64,000 nt of DNA, from positions 2,048,001 through 2,112,000 of the forward strand of contig JAQFVV010006273.1 in the NCBI GenBank assembly GCA_028023455.1, read 5' to 3'. Positions 49,299-62,694 of this stretch are shown piece after piece; positions within the stretch are counted from its first letter, which is position 1, and every line of letters begins with the position of its first letter. Made by a program: the position numbers and the translations under genes. This DNA comes from Epiperipatus broadwayi. Taxonomy: Eukaryota > Onychophora > Udeonychophora > Euonychophora > Peripatidae. The notes beneath the pieces were generated by a model. That model was not told where the DNA came from. It made no database searches and saw only the letters and a list, made by a program, of their open reading frames with translations.

Positions 49299-50201
49299 TT
49301 TTTTCTTTCATCTGGTTATCATTCACTTTCTTTTTGGATATTTATCACTATTTCTAATAATGACTAATTACAATGATTTTGTATTACTATTTCATATCAG
49401 ACGCACCAGACCTGCTCTCCAGCCCCGAAGTACTGTGTCCTCTGTCTAATTTTTCTATCTAGCCCTTTTCAACCCTATTTTTAATCTCTTTCTTTCTATT
49501 TTTCACCGAGATGATTAGTATTTCGTTGTTACTTTGCCTATCAAACCAAAATATTAACTTGTTCAAAGTGAATCGGTAGATTTCTAGCACTAGCAGTATT
49601 TTATAATATGCCCTTTTATGGGTAAAACTGTTCTGCAAATATCAATCTCCTAATCGCATACACATATATAAAACAGATCCAACAAAAAAAATTCATATGT
49701 ATTGTTTAGATGTATATATATACGAGTTCATATATAACGTAGTCAATATACTGCTTTCTAAAATTGATCACTCTTAATTATATCAAATAAAAAGTTACAA
49801 AAGTTTTTTATTTATTCACTTTTGTATATGTCAAAGCAGTTAAATGTTTAACACAATAAGAAAACTCTTAAACGGAAAATAAAACTCGCATATATAATAT
49901 TATTTCTTTTCGAATCAAACAACAAAATTTCCACGAACTGTTTAATACATACATATATATACTAAAATATAAATTCGAATGCGATTTTAACCTAATTAAT
50001 TTCAATACGGACAAAGTAAAACTACCAGCAATAATTCATTCACACAAGCTATATTTTATAGCTCTTATACTGTATTTCTTCCCTTTTTTTTTTAAAAAAA
50101 AAAAAATAAAGCAACTTCATAGTAGACTGTCTTATCTAACTTATATTCTATTCCCCTCCCCTACTTTCCACTCTTCGAAAGCTCCTTCATTGGGGCGCAA
50201 T
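49299..50201 (-). other. Element D leader
   Basis: Noncoding sequence between the right LTR and the gag-like start. Next to the LTR the minus strand reads ATTGCGCCCCAATGAAGG, the expected primer-binding position; no tRNA match was assigned. Confidence 0.5.
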
Positions 50202-51893
50202 TGTAACAGTTTATTCCGGCATAAACACGTATATATGTGGTATAGGTTTATTACGTATTTTAAACTTAAGTTTTGCTCTTTTATTTAACAAAAATTTATA
50301 ATATGAACACATGTGTGTGGTTGGTTTTGCAGTGCCCTCTAATTACTCGCCCAGCATATTTATGAGCATCAATAATGATCTCAAGCGCCAATCTTACCTA
50401 CGAATAAATAAGAATTATGCTGGAGAGGATGAGTATCTATTTCTGGTGGTTAGAGCTTGTACCTCTGGCTAGCTCACTCAGGGGTAGTAGTCAGTGACCG
50501 TGGGAAAGAGGTGGAGGGAACATATAAAAATGCGCATGTAGCGCATGAACGATTCATTTGCTTTCCTACTTTTTGCTTTCTAATATTATTCTAAGAAATT
50601 AACACTAACACACACAATTAAATTTATAATACTAATTAATATTTATTAATATAAAACAAATAATAAAACAAAACCCATAGAATCCCATAATTGGATATTG
50701 GTTTGTGCCCGAATAATTAAATAACCCGCATGTAAATACACTCGCACAAGTTTATAAATGCAATACACAAAAATACAGATCATAACTTGAAAACAATTTC
50801 AATCAGGAATTGTCTATTAAGGCGTATATTTATACAGGGTATTATTTCAACATTTTCTTCATTTACTTTAACCCTTTTACGCATTATTTAATAGGACATG
50901 CTTTCATTCAAAATAGTTATTATCACTTATGAAAATGTCTGGTTTATCTCGTTTATCTCACCCGGGTGTAGATTATTAGCAATTTTCCACTGGCTTCATG
51001 CTGCGCTGTATGATTAAAGGATTTCTTTCTTTGGTCAATTTCCATAAGGCAATCAATGGCATCCGGTGAAGGCTGTTCTTTTCATAGTTTGAAGAAGGGC
51101 TTTGCTCCTACATTTACAGTGACAGTAGTCTCTCCGCAGGATGGATGGCATAACCTGGCCCATTCTGCTCTTCTACCCCAGCCTGTTCATGATTTTTCGA
51201 TTATAAACTTTTTTCTTTTTACTAACTTTTTCTTACGATCCTGCTTGGGGCAGTCACAGCTATATAAGTCCTCTCTAAGTTCAGCTTTCTTGAATCTAAT
51301 TAATTATACTATTGTTCTTTCTTCTTTTCATTAAACCATGTGGTTTGCGAAACGAAAGTCTTTTCAATAACTTTTCTTTGTTTCTTTTATCTATGCTTAG
51401 GAATTTCCAATTTGCCTTGCGATCTACACTCGACCATTCATTGTCTCTAATTTTTAACATTTTATTTTATTAATTAAAATGTCTTTGTCTCAAGATAGTG
51501 ATCTGCAACTTTTCGGGTCCTTTCTTTGCAATTAATTAATTTTTTTTATAATTTGTAACATTCTTCCTTTAATCGACCATCTTGGAATATTTCTTTTTAA
51601 ATTAAAATAACTTTATTCCTTTTTACGAAATTATTACATTTACTCACTCATGCAGCAATATAAACACGTGTATAAATAAATATCAGAGCACAAACCATAT
51701 AATCCCCTGTCCCTCTTATATTTCAATCTGTTTTTTATTTACTTACTTAAATATATATGTATGTGCTCGCATACAAGACCACAATGAAAAAGAAAAATAA
51801 TTTATTTAATATTACTTTTGATTTAATTAGATATGTATGCTCGGTAATATTACCGTCTGACTTAGAACAGGGTTTGAACTCAGCCCTGTTATA
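50202..51893 (-). repeat. 5' LTR of element D
   Basis: 1692 bp from TGTAACAG to CTGTTATA on the plus strand, giving near-complementary termini. It provides the intact reference for the left copy. A plus-strand open frame at 51056-51334 is the counterpart of 46930-47151; it has no recognised domain. Confidence 0.75.
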
Positions 51894-51957
51894 ATATATT
51901 AATATATTTTATAGTTTTCAAGAAACCATTTCCCCATTTCTTCATCCTGGTTATTAC

Positions 51958-52155
51958 GGATAATTCAACCGATGACGTATTACCCTGAAGGCATATCAGT
52001 CTGATGTTGCAATTTTTAAGATAACGTCTCCAAGTGATCTGCGGACACATGTAATCGCTAAAATGTGTCTGCAGATCACATGAACACGGTACGTTAAAAA
52101 TCACAAGATTGAACTGATATGCCTTCAGGGTAATACATCATCGGTTGAATTATCC
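51958..52155. mobile_element. Short fold-back (MITE-like) element
   Basis: Termini GGATAATTCAACCGATGA and its complement, extending about 60 bp inward (ccctgaaggcatatcagt). An inner hairpin is built on gtgatctgc and gcagatcac. It is followed directly by the larger structure described separately. Confidence 0.75.
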
Positions 52156-52459
52156 AGGTCGCATGCTAAAAACTATTCAAAAATGAAAAAAATCTGACGC
52201 AGGTCAGGCAAATACTAAAAAAAAATTTAAAAAAAAATGTACATGCATACGTCAAAATATTATTCTCAATTTTAAAATACATCAGCGTGTAGTGCTGGAA
52301 TTGGCGGGTGGGCTCCGGATGTTTTTGACAAGCTGCAGGCTCGGTGTACACGTATATCAGACATTGTATTACTCTCATAGCTGTAATTTTTATAATTGCC
52401 AATGACGAAAAAAAATTTTCTGAATGATATAATTCAGAAATTAAAAATAAAATTAAAAC

Positions 52460-53185
52460 GTAATTCAATGTAAGTTTGAAAATTGTAGAAATATTAACAA
52501 ATATTTTTTGTAAATAAGTTTGAGAATTGTAGAAATATTAACAAAACATTTTTGTAAATTTTAATGCAAATCTGGTATTAATGGCGTCGAGAAAACACCG
52601 CACTTTTACATGCATTTGGTAATTTTAAAAACGTACTCTATATTGCAAAATTGTTTTAAAAAAATATTGCAAATTATTTACACATTAACAAAAAGTTTTT
52701 GTAAATTTAAAATAAACAAATAAAACACTTTACCCGAATTAATGCGAATCTGGCATTAATGGCGTCCTTAGAGAAACCGTGTTATCACATGCATTTGGTA
52801 ATGTATATTCCAAATTTGTTTTAAAAAATTATTGAAAATTATTTACACATTAAACGTAATTCAATGTAAGTTTCAGAATTGTAGAAATATTAACAAAAAA
52901 TTTTTATAAATTTAAAATAAACAGAGAAATAAAAAACACTTTACCGGAGAATAAATTATTTACACATTAAACGTAATTCAATGTAAGTTTCAGAATTGTA
53001 GAAATATTAACAAAAACTTTTTGTAAATTTAAAATAAACAGACAAATAAAAAACACTTTACCAGAATAAATTCTTTACACATTAAATGTAATTCAATGTA
53101 AGTTTGAGAATTGTAGAAATATTAACAAAAAATTTTTGTAAATTTAAAATAAACAGATAAATAAAACACTTTACCCGAATTAACA
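52460..53185. repeat. Diverged tandem array, unit about 100-130 bp
   Basis: Four to five units share taattcaatgtaagttt, gaattgtagaaatattaaca, tttgtaaatttaaaataaac and aaaacactttac. Units near 52850-53170 are most alike; the first two carry an extra block containing tggcattaatggcgtc. Confidence 0.75.
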
Positions 53186-53420
53186 GCTCAAAAAAGTAAC
53201 TGTGATGCCGTGGATAGCAAAATCACAATAGACAGAAAAATCAAAAAATTTTTCAAACCTCTCTCTGAATTTTAAATCTCGCAGGTGAAAAAAAATTGAC
53301 TCTCTGATGGATTAATCACGCCAGTCACTTTGTTGCCATGACAACATTGTCATGCAAAAAACGTCGATGTCTACCAGAAGGGAAATCGGTAAGTCAAATA
53401 CATCATCGGTTGAATTATCC

Positions 53421-56400
53421 ATAAGTACCTTAGTCCCATATGGAATCACATTTAAAAAAATAAATAAATTAAATTTGTAAATACATTTTACAATAATCTA
53501 ATAGTCATTTTTAAATCTCAGAGCATGATATGCAATCATGTTTCTTAAGTTTATATTGAAGGCACATATATTTTATTATTTTTTATTATTCTTTCTGAAT
53601 TTAATGTGCAGTATTTCATATAATAAAAAAGTTTTCTAAGTATAGTGCTAAAAGTTTTATAAAATTGTAGAACACATTTAAAGTTGATATTGATTTAAAA
53701 TTTCAAAACAATTAGAGAGATAGTAGTTTCTTAACATTTTAATAAGAGAAAAAAGTTATTAAAAAAATCACCCAGAATGTATTTAATTGTGATAAAAGTC
53801 AGATCTTTTACTATTTACTTTATTTGAAAAATAACAAGAAGGAAAGACAAGCAGAGACTCTCAACCAGCAGACACAGGATAACGCCCATGCTCCTAGTTT
53901 AAACCTCTACCTAGGCTTCCTGGCCTCAAACACCTAATTAACATCCTTGATGTCACACAGCTTCCCTTCTTCATATAGTGTGATGTAGCTCAGGGTTCGA
54001 ATATGGACTCTCTCTCAGGATTCTCTATAACTTCTTACATTATACTAATGTAGCATCTTTAAGCCTTATCTTAATTTATTTACATTACCATTATTGGTAT
54101 GATTTTGGGGGTTTAATCATTTCTAATGTTGCAAAGCTAGTATTACATTTATAAGATACAAAATCATGAATGTGCTTGTTCTGCCACTAAATGACTTACT
54201 TAATGCTGTCTATAATAATTGATTAATAGTTCCAACTTGCAATAAAGACCTATGCATAGTTAACAAAAATAATGTTTTATTATAAAATTAAAATAATACA
54301 AAGAGTATCTTACAAGATATTAGGTTGGAATGATCTTCTGGCTTTTACATAGCATTATAGAAGGTAGTGGTGGCTTCCAATAATGATGTGTGTTCTAAAT
54401 CGTTTAATTGAAAATATTCTAATCTATCAGCCCATTGTAGGTTGGAACATACAGTTAACAACATATTTATTTAATGGGACAACTTGTATATGGAATTGAA
54501 TTTAGGTCACCCAGTGTTGCTGATGAGTGGAGGTGAAGGCTAAAGGCAAACATTACTTGGAAATTGTGGTACTACCTATGTGAGTGGGGTCAATGGCACA
54601 TAAAATAAGGATGAAAAGCTTAGTGATCTGATGATATAGTTAATTGCTGAAGAGTAAATGTTCCAGATCACAGAGGTGCATCTGCTTCTAACCAAGGGTG
54701 CATTCCAATGGAGAGAGTAAAGATGTGCTAAATCTAGGGTTTTAGATTTCAAGGAGTCTCTGGCTCCTAGGGAATCTAGACCAGTGCCAATCTATGGATT
54801 AGGAGCCTGGGCACATGGAGTCTGGTCTGCCTTCACACAGTTTGACAATATGATGCATGAAACACACAGAGAATACATGATAAAGTAAATAATAATGATA
54901 TGCCCATTGCCACACATATATGGAGGAAGCAATGCAAATATATATAGAAAAATAAACAAACTATTAAGCCTTCTGCCCACAGGAATACACAATATGAAAC
55001 TTATTTTATATATGAACTATAAGCATCCCCAGCTATCCATGTATAATTCATTTTATAATTAAACCCATCCATAATAACTATTTTAATAATCTAAAATTTG
55101 AAATCTAATCAAACAATATTTAAATCTTGGGGAATTATTTACTCCTGAAATAAACTGATAGTGCAATCCATTATTTCTTACATAACCTACATGAATTGTG
55201 ATTTTAATTTACATGGATATTATATTGCAATAAGAATCATGCAATATACATTTAGATAACTTTAGAAATGTTACTTCTTACATAATAAAATATTGAATTA
55301 TAGATATTACTGCATTTACAGTGGTTTTCATTACAAAGAATCAATTTTATCAAAAGATCATTATTAGTTTAGTGGTATGTGAAGTAACAATTTAAACTGA
55401 ATCAATATATTACTTTATTATGAGTATCTCCAATAAAATTATTTTCTAGCAGACCTATGATTATATTTAGAGAGCACCACATGATAAACAAAATATTTAA
55501 TTTGTAAATTACTTGAATAGAAATCCACTCACCATCCTTCACTAACTTTATATACAACTCTGAGAATTTTGATAAATAACCTTCCTTGACATGATGAGGG
55601 GATAAGACAAGAAACTAAGAAAACAATTTATATACATATTATTACTTTTAAAATTTAAGAATCTTAAATTTGGCATCTTCTCAGCTAGTTCCATCCCTTG
55701 GGATTTTGAGAACAGATAAGCATGAACCATTTAATGGTTTAAATTTTTCCCACCATCATTCAAGGTAATATATGTGAATAAAATGCAACAAATAACTTTC
55801 TAATTTATTTAAATAATTAAGCCAGAAGATTTTACATTAATAAATATGACATAAATAATTTATGAGGTTAAGACTAGTTAATAAGATATATTAAATACAA
55901 TTGAGTTACAGTTAAAACTTAAAATAAAATGAAAGCATTTTACTGGCCATAAAATCATTTTTACTAGTGATAAAATCATGACTTTAGGACTTCTTCTGTG
56001 CAGATAGGTAGATGGATTTGATATCTTCAGAGTAGCATGGATATGGTAAGACAGATGGATCTTCTACATTTGTGATGGAATTTGTCGGAATGCCAACTCT
56101 ACTGATGACTGTGGAGAAGCTGATGCCTGACTACTCACACATAGTGGCAGGTACGGTTAACATTTTCTATTTCTTCCTCACAGACACTGAGTAGAATTTT
56201 AAGCAGGATACAGACTTCTATTATTATATATTTTTGATAATTATTTGGTAATCAGAAATAAAATGAAGCAGAATAATACAGAATCTTTTAGAATAAGCTA
56301 GAATTCTACAGAATACACAATAATAAGACAATGCCCATTTCTATGTTTATATATATTATTTAATGACTGGGATTGTACCTCATGAGTTCTCTTAATGATT

Positions 56401-56905
56401 TCAATCTAATTTCTCTAAGTGCTGTGCCATCTTAGTTTTTGCTTCCACAGTCCTTTGTGACACCACATAGGTTTCCTGATCTTTGTTTCTTACTTTTATT
56501 TAACACCTTAAAAGTGTCTAAAAGTATTCAATTTTAACTATTATAGTTGGTGGTATGTATAGACAGAGAAATGTGGCACTTATGCTCTCTTCTTTAATAG
56601 CTACCTATCTCTCCCATTGCATACAATATTTTAACATTTTTTTTAATTGATTCTACTTTTAATGAGATATACTTTTTCTTAAAATAAAATTGCATAATTT
56701 AAATAATCAGCCTTTAACTTTAAAAAGTGATGAAAGATTGTATATGCACACATGCACCTATTACTAATGTGTGTGCACTGGAATATTAACCGTTCAGTTC
56801 CAGTATGTCACCATGATTCTGGTATACAGTACTGAAAGAGCTTGGCTAATAGTTGCTTATAATTAATGTTTTTTGTGCTCTGTTTATCACGCTTTATTCG
56901 TGTAG
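53421..56905. other. Intron sequence, mostly unassigned
   Basis: AT-rich, with GC-richer patches at 53840-54030 and 54490-54840 that are probably old repeats. The first contains tgtagctcagggttcgaat, which has a B-box-like word but no tRNA fold. Small open frames at 54792-54992 and 55548-55730 have no recognisable domains. Confidence 0.4.
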
Positions 56906-56907
56906 AA

Positions 56908-57301
56908 TAATATATATATATATATATATTGTTGACAAAAGGATATATATATATATATATTGTTGACAAAAGGATAAGTATCAATGAATAAAGGATTAGG
57001 AAACCATTCAAACCATTACTACATTAACATAAAATAACTTTGCATTTTCCTGCCAAAAAATATACTGATTCCCATAATAAATAACCCCTCTTCCTTACAA
57101 TAAATACCTCATTAACCACAATAATAATAATGAATACTTATAAAGTGGTCAATCAACTGCAAAAACAATCCATGTCTAAGCTTTAAACAATTTCCAGCAA
57201 AAAAATTTAAAATTCTAAGGCTATTTCATTTTTTTTAATACAATATAACTATTCAATGCAGATACAAAGTATCTCAATTCCTTGTGCCCATTCAGATGGT
57301 C

Positions 57302-57337
<36 letters not shown>

Positions 57338-57340
57338 ACC

Positions 57341-57370
<30 letters not shown>
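56908..57370. repeat. (TA)n microsatellite cluster
   Basis: Four TA runs. The first two (about 56911-56930 and 56943-56960) are each followed by ttgttgacaaaagga, a short tandem duplication. Two more lie at about 57306-57333 and 57342-57368, separated by gtgacca. Confidence 0.85.
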
Positions 57371-57371
<1 letters not shown>

Positions 57372-58789
57372 AAAAGATAGGGTTATTCAAGTAACATGAA
57401 ACAAGTATATCTATGTGCAGATATACACCACTTCATTTAACATTTCAATAACAGAAAAAAAGTTATTAAAAAAAATCACCCAGAGTGTAGTTAATTAAAC
57501 AGGCAAAAACTCTCCATATAGTAGTGCCACCTTGTCCTAACCAGAGCAATCAATGGGATGGTGATCATGTGATGTTTACTGTAGTTAATTGTGATAAAAG
57601 TCAGATCTTTCACTATTTATTTTATTTAAAAAATAAAAATATGGTACAATTTGATTTTGAAATTTTTTTTTTCAGTGAATAAATGAGTAAAAACACAGTA
57701 AAATATATGTAAATATGTCTTCTCAATTTATTATTGTTTATATGATAATTTTAATTTATATATGCATATTATAATATAAAAAGCATTGGAATTATATGTG
57801 TTTGTGGGTTGAAAAGGATTGTATTCTAGCAGTTTAATAAACAATATGTATTTTAAAGGTTAACAACAAATTGTGAGTATATGATTTACATGGTATATGA
57901 TACACAATAAGGTGTGCTTGAAATAAATTATAGTAGATATCTTGGGTCTACTACATTACATACAGTTAAAAATAATTAAATTTGAAATAATTAAAAGGTT
58001 TTTTTTGTAGTTTTATTCAATATTTAGTGCTATAAACATTAATACTAAGGCCATATTTTATTTATTTAGCATAGGTATTGGTTACGATTTTTATGAATAT
58101 TATATTACAAAGTGAAATTAGTGGATATTAACTTACACTTTATTTACAATGCTGTAATATTTTCAGTACAAACATTAACAAATTTTTTAAAATATAATAA
58201 TTTAGTTATAAATAATACATTGAGAAAGTGCATTTATATATATATTCTTTTGTTGGAGAGTGTTATTTTATTTGTATTAAATATTCAATAGTGGATAAGC
58301 AAACAGAAGTAAAGATATAAAATTTATCCATTGTCTAATTAAAAAAAAATGCTTATTTCTTTGTTAGGCAATTTAGACTTTAAAATGCATTTGTAATTAT
58401 TTTTTTCTTCCTTTTATTTATTTATTTTTTGATTCTATTAAATTATTAGTTTTATTAAAATGTTTTTTTTTCATTATTCCTTACAAAATTTCAAAATAGA
58501 TATAAACAGTTATAGGATGAGAAATAAATGTAAGCTGCATGGGATTTCCAAAACCAGTTACATAAATGTAGATTAACTATAGAAAAGCTAGCATTATGGG
58601 TGATAACAGACCTAAAAATGGGGTTTGATTTGTCACATTATAATGAAAATACCATAATGTTTTTATGGCTGCTGCTCATTAGTATATAAATCCTATCATT
58701 ACACAATTCATAGACTAAATGCCAGAAGAATTATAGAGAGAAATTTAATTAATTGGTCAATTAAAAGTATACAAATCTGGTTTATATAG

Positions 58790-58990
58790 GTGGTCTGTTA
58801 CATTTGGCTGCCCAAGTGAGCCTGATTAAATTCTTTGGTATAAATATAGAATCTGTTCCATTTGATTGCACAAGTGGAGCTACTTAAACCCCATGAGGAA
58901 TATATAATGTTACATTTGGACACCCAATTAGGGCTGAGTACATCAAGTCAAATTAAAGCCAATATCCAATCTGTTACAATATGATTTAAA
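58790..58990. repeat. Diverged tandem motif, three to four copies
   Basis: The phrase ctgttacatttggctgccca recurs in altered form (ctgttccatttgattgcaca, atgttacatttggacaccca, ctgttacaatatgatt) about every 59 bp. Confidence 0.55.
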
Positions 58991-59950
58991 ATAGTTCTAT
59001 TTAAATCATTGGTATGCAGGACATGTGCTATCTCCTATAACATAGGTACACCATTTAATATATTTTATCAGAGTCAGTTTGTTTATTGCAATAAATTTGT
59101 ATAACCTGTTTAACCACTTAATCACATTATGTTCTATATTTAAAAGGATAATTTGAAACATTTTATGATCTCAGGGGGAAAAAAGATGATGATTCTGAAA
59201 GAGAAATTTATAAACCCATAAAAAAAAACCTACATTTTTTTTCAAAACAATACATCTATTTCAATTAAAATTAATTATATATAATATAAAATATTTCATC
59301 TTTGAAATTTGGCTATCTGCTGTAATCATTTCATTTACTCTAATATGTTTGCCAAATTCCAAATAGATTTGGATGACCTGTAACATAAATTCTTCTGTAA
59401 ATGCAATGATCAATACTTGAATATATTTTACATTTTTTCATTCCAATGTAAGAACATATCTGATTCAACTATTTTTTTGCTCTAGCAAAATATTTTATCT
59501 AATTAATGATAAGAAAATTCTGATTAAGTTTTTTTTTTTTAACAAATTTGTTGAAAAATGTGAACAATATTTCTTTTAAAAGTTTATTTATTCTTTTTAC
59601 ATGTTAAATTTGATAGTTTTATATAATATTTCATTAAATAGAGTTTTAATATTATCTTTCCAACATTTATCAATATTGTCTGTATTTATTAAATATTTAT
59701 AAATTTTATTGTCCTGAATATAAATCAAAGAAGCATATTAAACTTTGGCTTGATGATACAATTGCTTTATTGTATAAAATTTGTAAACTTTCACCTCCAA
59801 TAAAAATTGTTGAGTTTCCTCAGAAAAAGTACTGTTGTCCTGTAACTTTAGGCCATAGTATTAACATTATCCTAAATAATAAGGACCAGCATTTAAAAAA
59901 ACAACAACATAGATTTTAACATATTGCTTTTACTGATGTTAAAGTTGGAA

Positions 59951-60022
59951 AAAAATGTGGCCTAGTGGTTAGCATAACTGCCTTCCAAGCAGCTGGACCG
60001 GGTTTGCTTCCTGGTCAATGCA
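59951..60022 (+). pseudogene. tRNA-Gly(UCC)-like pseudogene or SINE head
   Basis: 72 nt with an A-box-like TGGCCTAGTGGTTAGCA and an anticodon stem CTGC/GCAG around loop CTTCCAA, giving anticodon TCC. The T-stem CCGGG/CCTGG encloses TTTGCTT, and the 3' end TCAATGCA follows. This matches the layout of eukaryotic tRNA-Gly(UCC). The 5' acceptor strand (AAAAATG) does not pair with the 3' strand and the TTCGA loop is altered, so it is not functional. A poly-A run follows at 60029. Confidence 0.65.
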
Positions 60023-61609
60023 TTTAACATAAAAAAAAAAGTTAGCATCTTACAGACTTTGGCTAAGATAAAAAAACTTCTCCTTTGTTCTTTTGACAAA
60101 AAAAAATACTCAAAAAGTGTTTACATCATTGTCTAGTTTTCATTGAAGAGTTTGAAGTATAATTTAAAATGATTTTTTGCTTGTTTATAAAATATTTTTA
60201 ATTATTTTTTCAAACTAATCAGTTTATTATTGTAAAGAAATACACACTTTAAATTTATTTATTTACATCTTATTTTTAAAAATAGAAGTTAATAAACTGT
60301 GTATTTTTTAAATCTTTTTCAATATTGTAAAGTTTGTAAAAAAAAAAAATCAGATTTTAATGTAAAATTTAATAATGTTATCGTAAATCTACCTTCTTAG
60401 TTTTCATTAAAGAAACAAACTTAAAATAAAAACAAATTCATTAATTTTTAATTTTACTGTTTATGTAAATATCTGTAATGACATTTATGGTATATTGTTA
60501 TATTTATAAGTCATCAGTTTTTAAATATCTAAATAATGTAATGTAATTTTTTTTAGAATATTATTTACTTATACAATTAAATTTAAAAAAAAATCAAGTT
60601 CAATTTACTGAGTTTTAGCATAAAATAAAGATTATATAAAAACAGAAAGGCCAAGCATTTCCAAAAACTCTCATTAGATGGAACAATAGAGTTAGTTGCA
60701 CTAAGATTACATTATAATGGATTTTAGTATTAACCACTGCTGTAGCAATAATAAATATAATATAAAAATATCATTATTTTACTTCATTTAAAAATGTTGT
60801 ATGTATTTTATAAAATCATAATTTTAATAAATGTTATATTTTAATCATCTCTTATGATTATTCATCATCATCATTTATAACTATTAATCTACTGGAAGAT
60901 AAAGGTCTCACAAAATAAGTTTCTCTAATTCATATTTTACCTTTTCTATTTCACACCATCAAAATTTTTTATTTCATAGATCCATTGTACAAGTGATCTT
61001 TTTCTAAATCTTTTGCAATCTTTTAAGATCCAGTTTAAAATTTTAACTATCTATCTATTATCATCTCTTCTAACAATATGTTCTGCCTTGCTTCATTTCA
61101 GTCTTTTAATTTTTTCATCTAAGTATTTTGCTTTTAGTCTCTTCTTGCTTTACTCAATATATATATTTGTATATTTTGTGGAATAATATGAAGTCTCTGT
61201 ACTGCTTTTCTATTATGAGCTTAAATCTCAAATTCATAAGTAAGAATTTTTTTATTTCAAACAGATAGTTATGCTTTATTTTAACAAAATATTATTTTTA
61301 TCAAAAGCACTCTATATTAAATTAATTCTATGAATAATTTTATCCATTATATTTCCATGTATATTAATAATATGACTGAGATATTTCTAAATATGAACAT
61401 CTTCTGATTCATAATTATCAATACACTTAATATTATTTTAATCTTTTTAATATATATCTTTATATTTACTTTCTTATTTTTGTCCGATAACTGATATAAA
61501 AGTGTGGAAAAAAAATAGACATATAGAATTTACTTTGTTAATAGATCCAGGAAAAATAAGCTTTAAAATATAAACAAAATATAAAATTAAAAGAAATTAT
61601 TATAAATAT
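60023..61609. other. Intron sequence without recognised genes
   Basis: AT-rich with long T and A runs; nothing further supported. Confidence 0.4.
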
Positions 61610-62010
61610 TATAATAGATATAATAAACACATCCATACTTCCTCATTAATGACCCCAAGATGCATTTCGTGCTAAACCAGCACCCATCAGTTGGCTCAAG
61701 TCACTATCTCTCATATATATATTTATTATATGAAAAGTATTTATCTAGAATAAATTGTTACATTTTCATTTACCACTGTCAAACTCCCTCCAACTCACAA
61801 CTCTGATGCCATCCATTTCAGATAAATACAATAATGATCATTACTAATCATTATCGAAATTAGAGATTATCTCTAGCACAGATATAAACTTTAAACCTCA
61901 GTTAAAGATTAATATATCTGATTTTTTTATTTATTTTACACACACGGAGTTATTAACCTTTGTCTTTCCCGTGTGTAATATCTTATAAATATAATAAACA
62001 CCTCCAATTA
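61610..62010 (-). repeat. Repeat R2, single-orientation copy
   Basis: A reverse-oriented relative of 13325-13640. It runs from aacacatccatacttcc through the recurring core (61645-61712) and the caaactccctcc block, to the acacacggagttatt and gtgtgtaatatctta end. It overlaps no exon. Confidence 0.75.
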
Positions 62011-62694
62011 AATCCCTAATTGTAAACAATATTACCACAATCCTAAATAATAATTCAGTAAAGTTTTTTAATTTGTATACAAATAAAGAAAAATAAACTG
62101 CAAAAAAATAGTACTAATAAAAAATGAGTGAATATATAGAGAAGTGTTACAAAAAAAGTTTTGAGATTAATAAAATACCTGAAAATAGAACAAAAAGCTG
62201 TTTATTTAAAAAAAAGTTGTAGAAATAATAAAATAATCAAAGAAGCATAATAGTTAGAAAATCCTTTACATCTCTTAAAATCGATATTAAAATATGTTTT
62301 GGAATAAAAGAGAAACAATTGAATATAAAACCAAAATAATGTTAATCTCAAATATAAATAGCACATCACTTAATTATCTATTTATACAATATGATAAACC
62401 AAGAGCAGCTCTTCACTCTAGCTCCATCTATTGTAGGATTGAATATAAAAGCCTCAGAGACAAAGGCAATAAACTAATTTGAGGATGAGGGTTTAAATGC
62501 AATGAACTGTATAATAATTACTGATTACTACTTTTAATTTAATAAGTAAAATAATCAGAGAAAGTTGATTGCCAGAAAAATACATATTTTTTTATAAATA
62601 ATTATTTTTAAAATTATCTTAATAAAATATATATGCAATAAATAAATTTAAAAGTAAACAAAATTATTTTTAATATGATGTAATAATGTCATAC
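62011..62694. other. Intron sequence next to ABCC exon
   Basis: AT-rich; the plus-strand open frame at 62294-62482 has no recognisable domain and overlaps no exon. Confidence 0.4.

Larger units (their letters stand above)
45738..51893 (-). mobile_element. Element D: non-autonomous gypsy-related LTR element
   Basis: Two long direct repeats (45738-47774 and 50202-51893) flank about 2.4 kb of internal sequence carrying only a gag-like frame. The right LTR starts TGTAACAG and ends CTGTTATA on the plus strand. The left LTR lacks the first 330 bp or so and contains a nested insertion. No protease, RT or integrase is present, so the element would need proteins supplied by a relative. Similarity of its gag to element A points to that lineage. 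Confidence 0.75.
51958..53420. mobile_element. Possible larger TIR element enclosing the fold-back and tandem repeats
   Basis: The complement of the left terminus recurs a third time at about 53396-53420 (catcatcggttgaattatcc). The outer pair therefore encloses 1.46 kb. The interior holds a GC-richer patch (52275-52360) and the tandem array. No transposase is encoded. It may be a composite of a fold-back element and a longer relative. Confidence 0.5.

Noticed and set aside
53980-54010. tgtagctcagggttcgaat as a possible tRNA
   Set aside because: A B-box-like word is present but no cloverleaf arms surround it.
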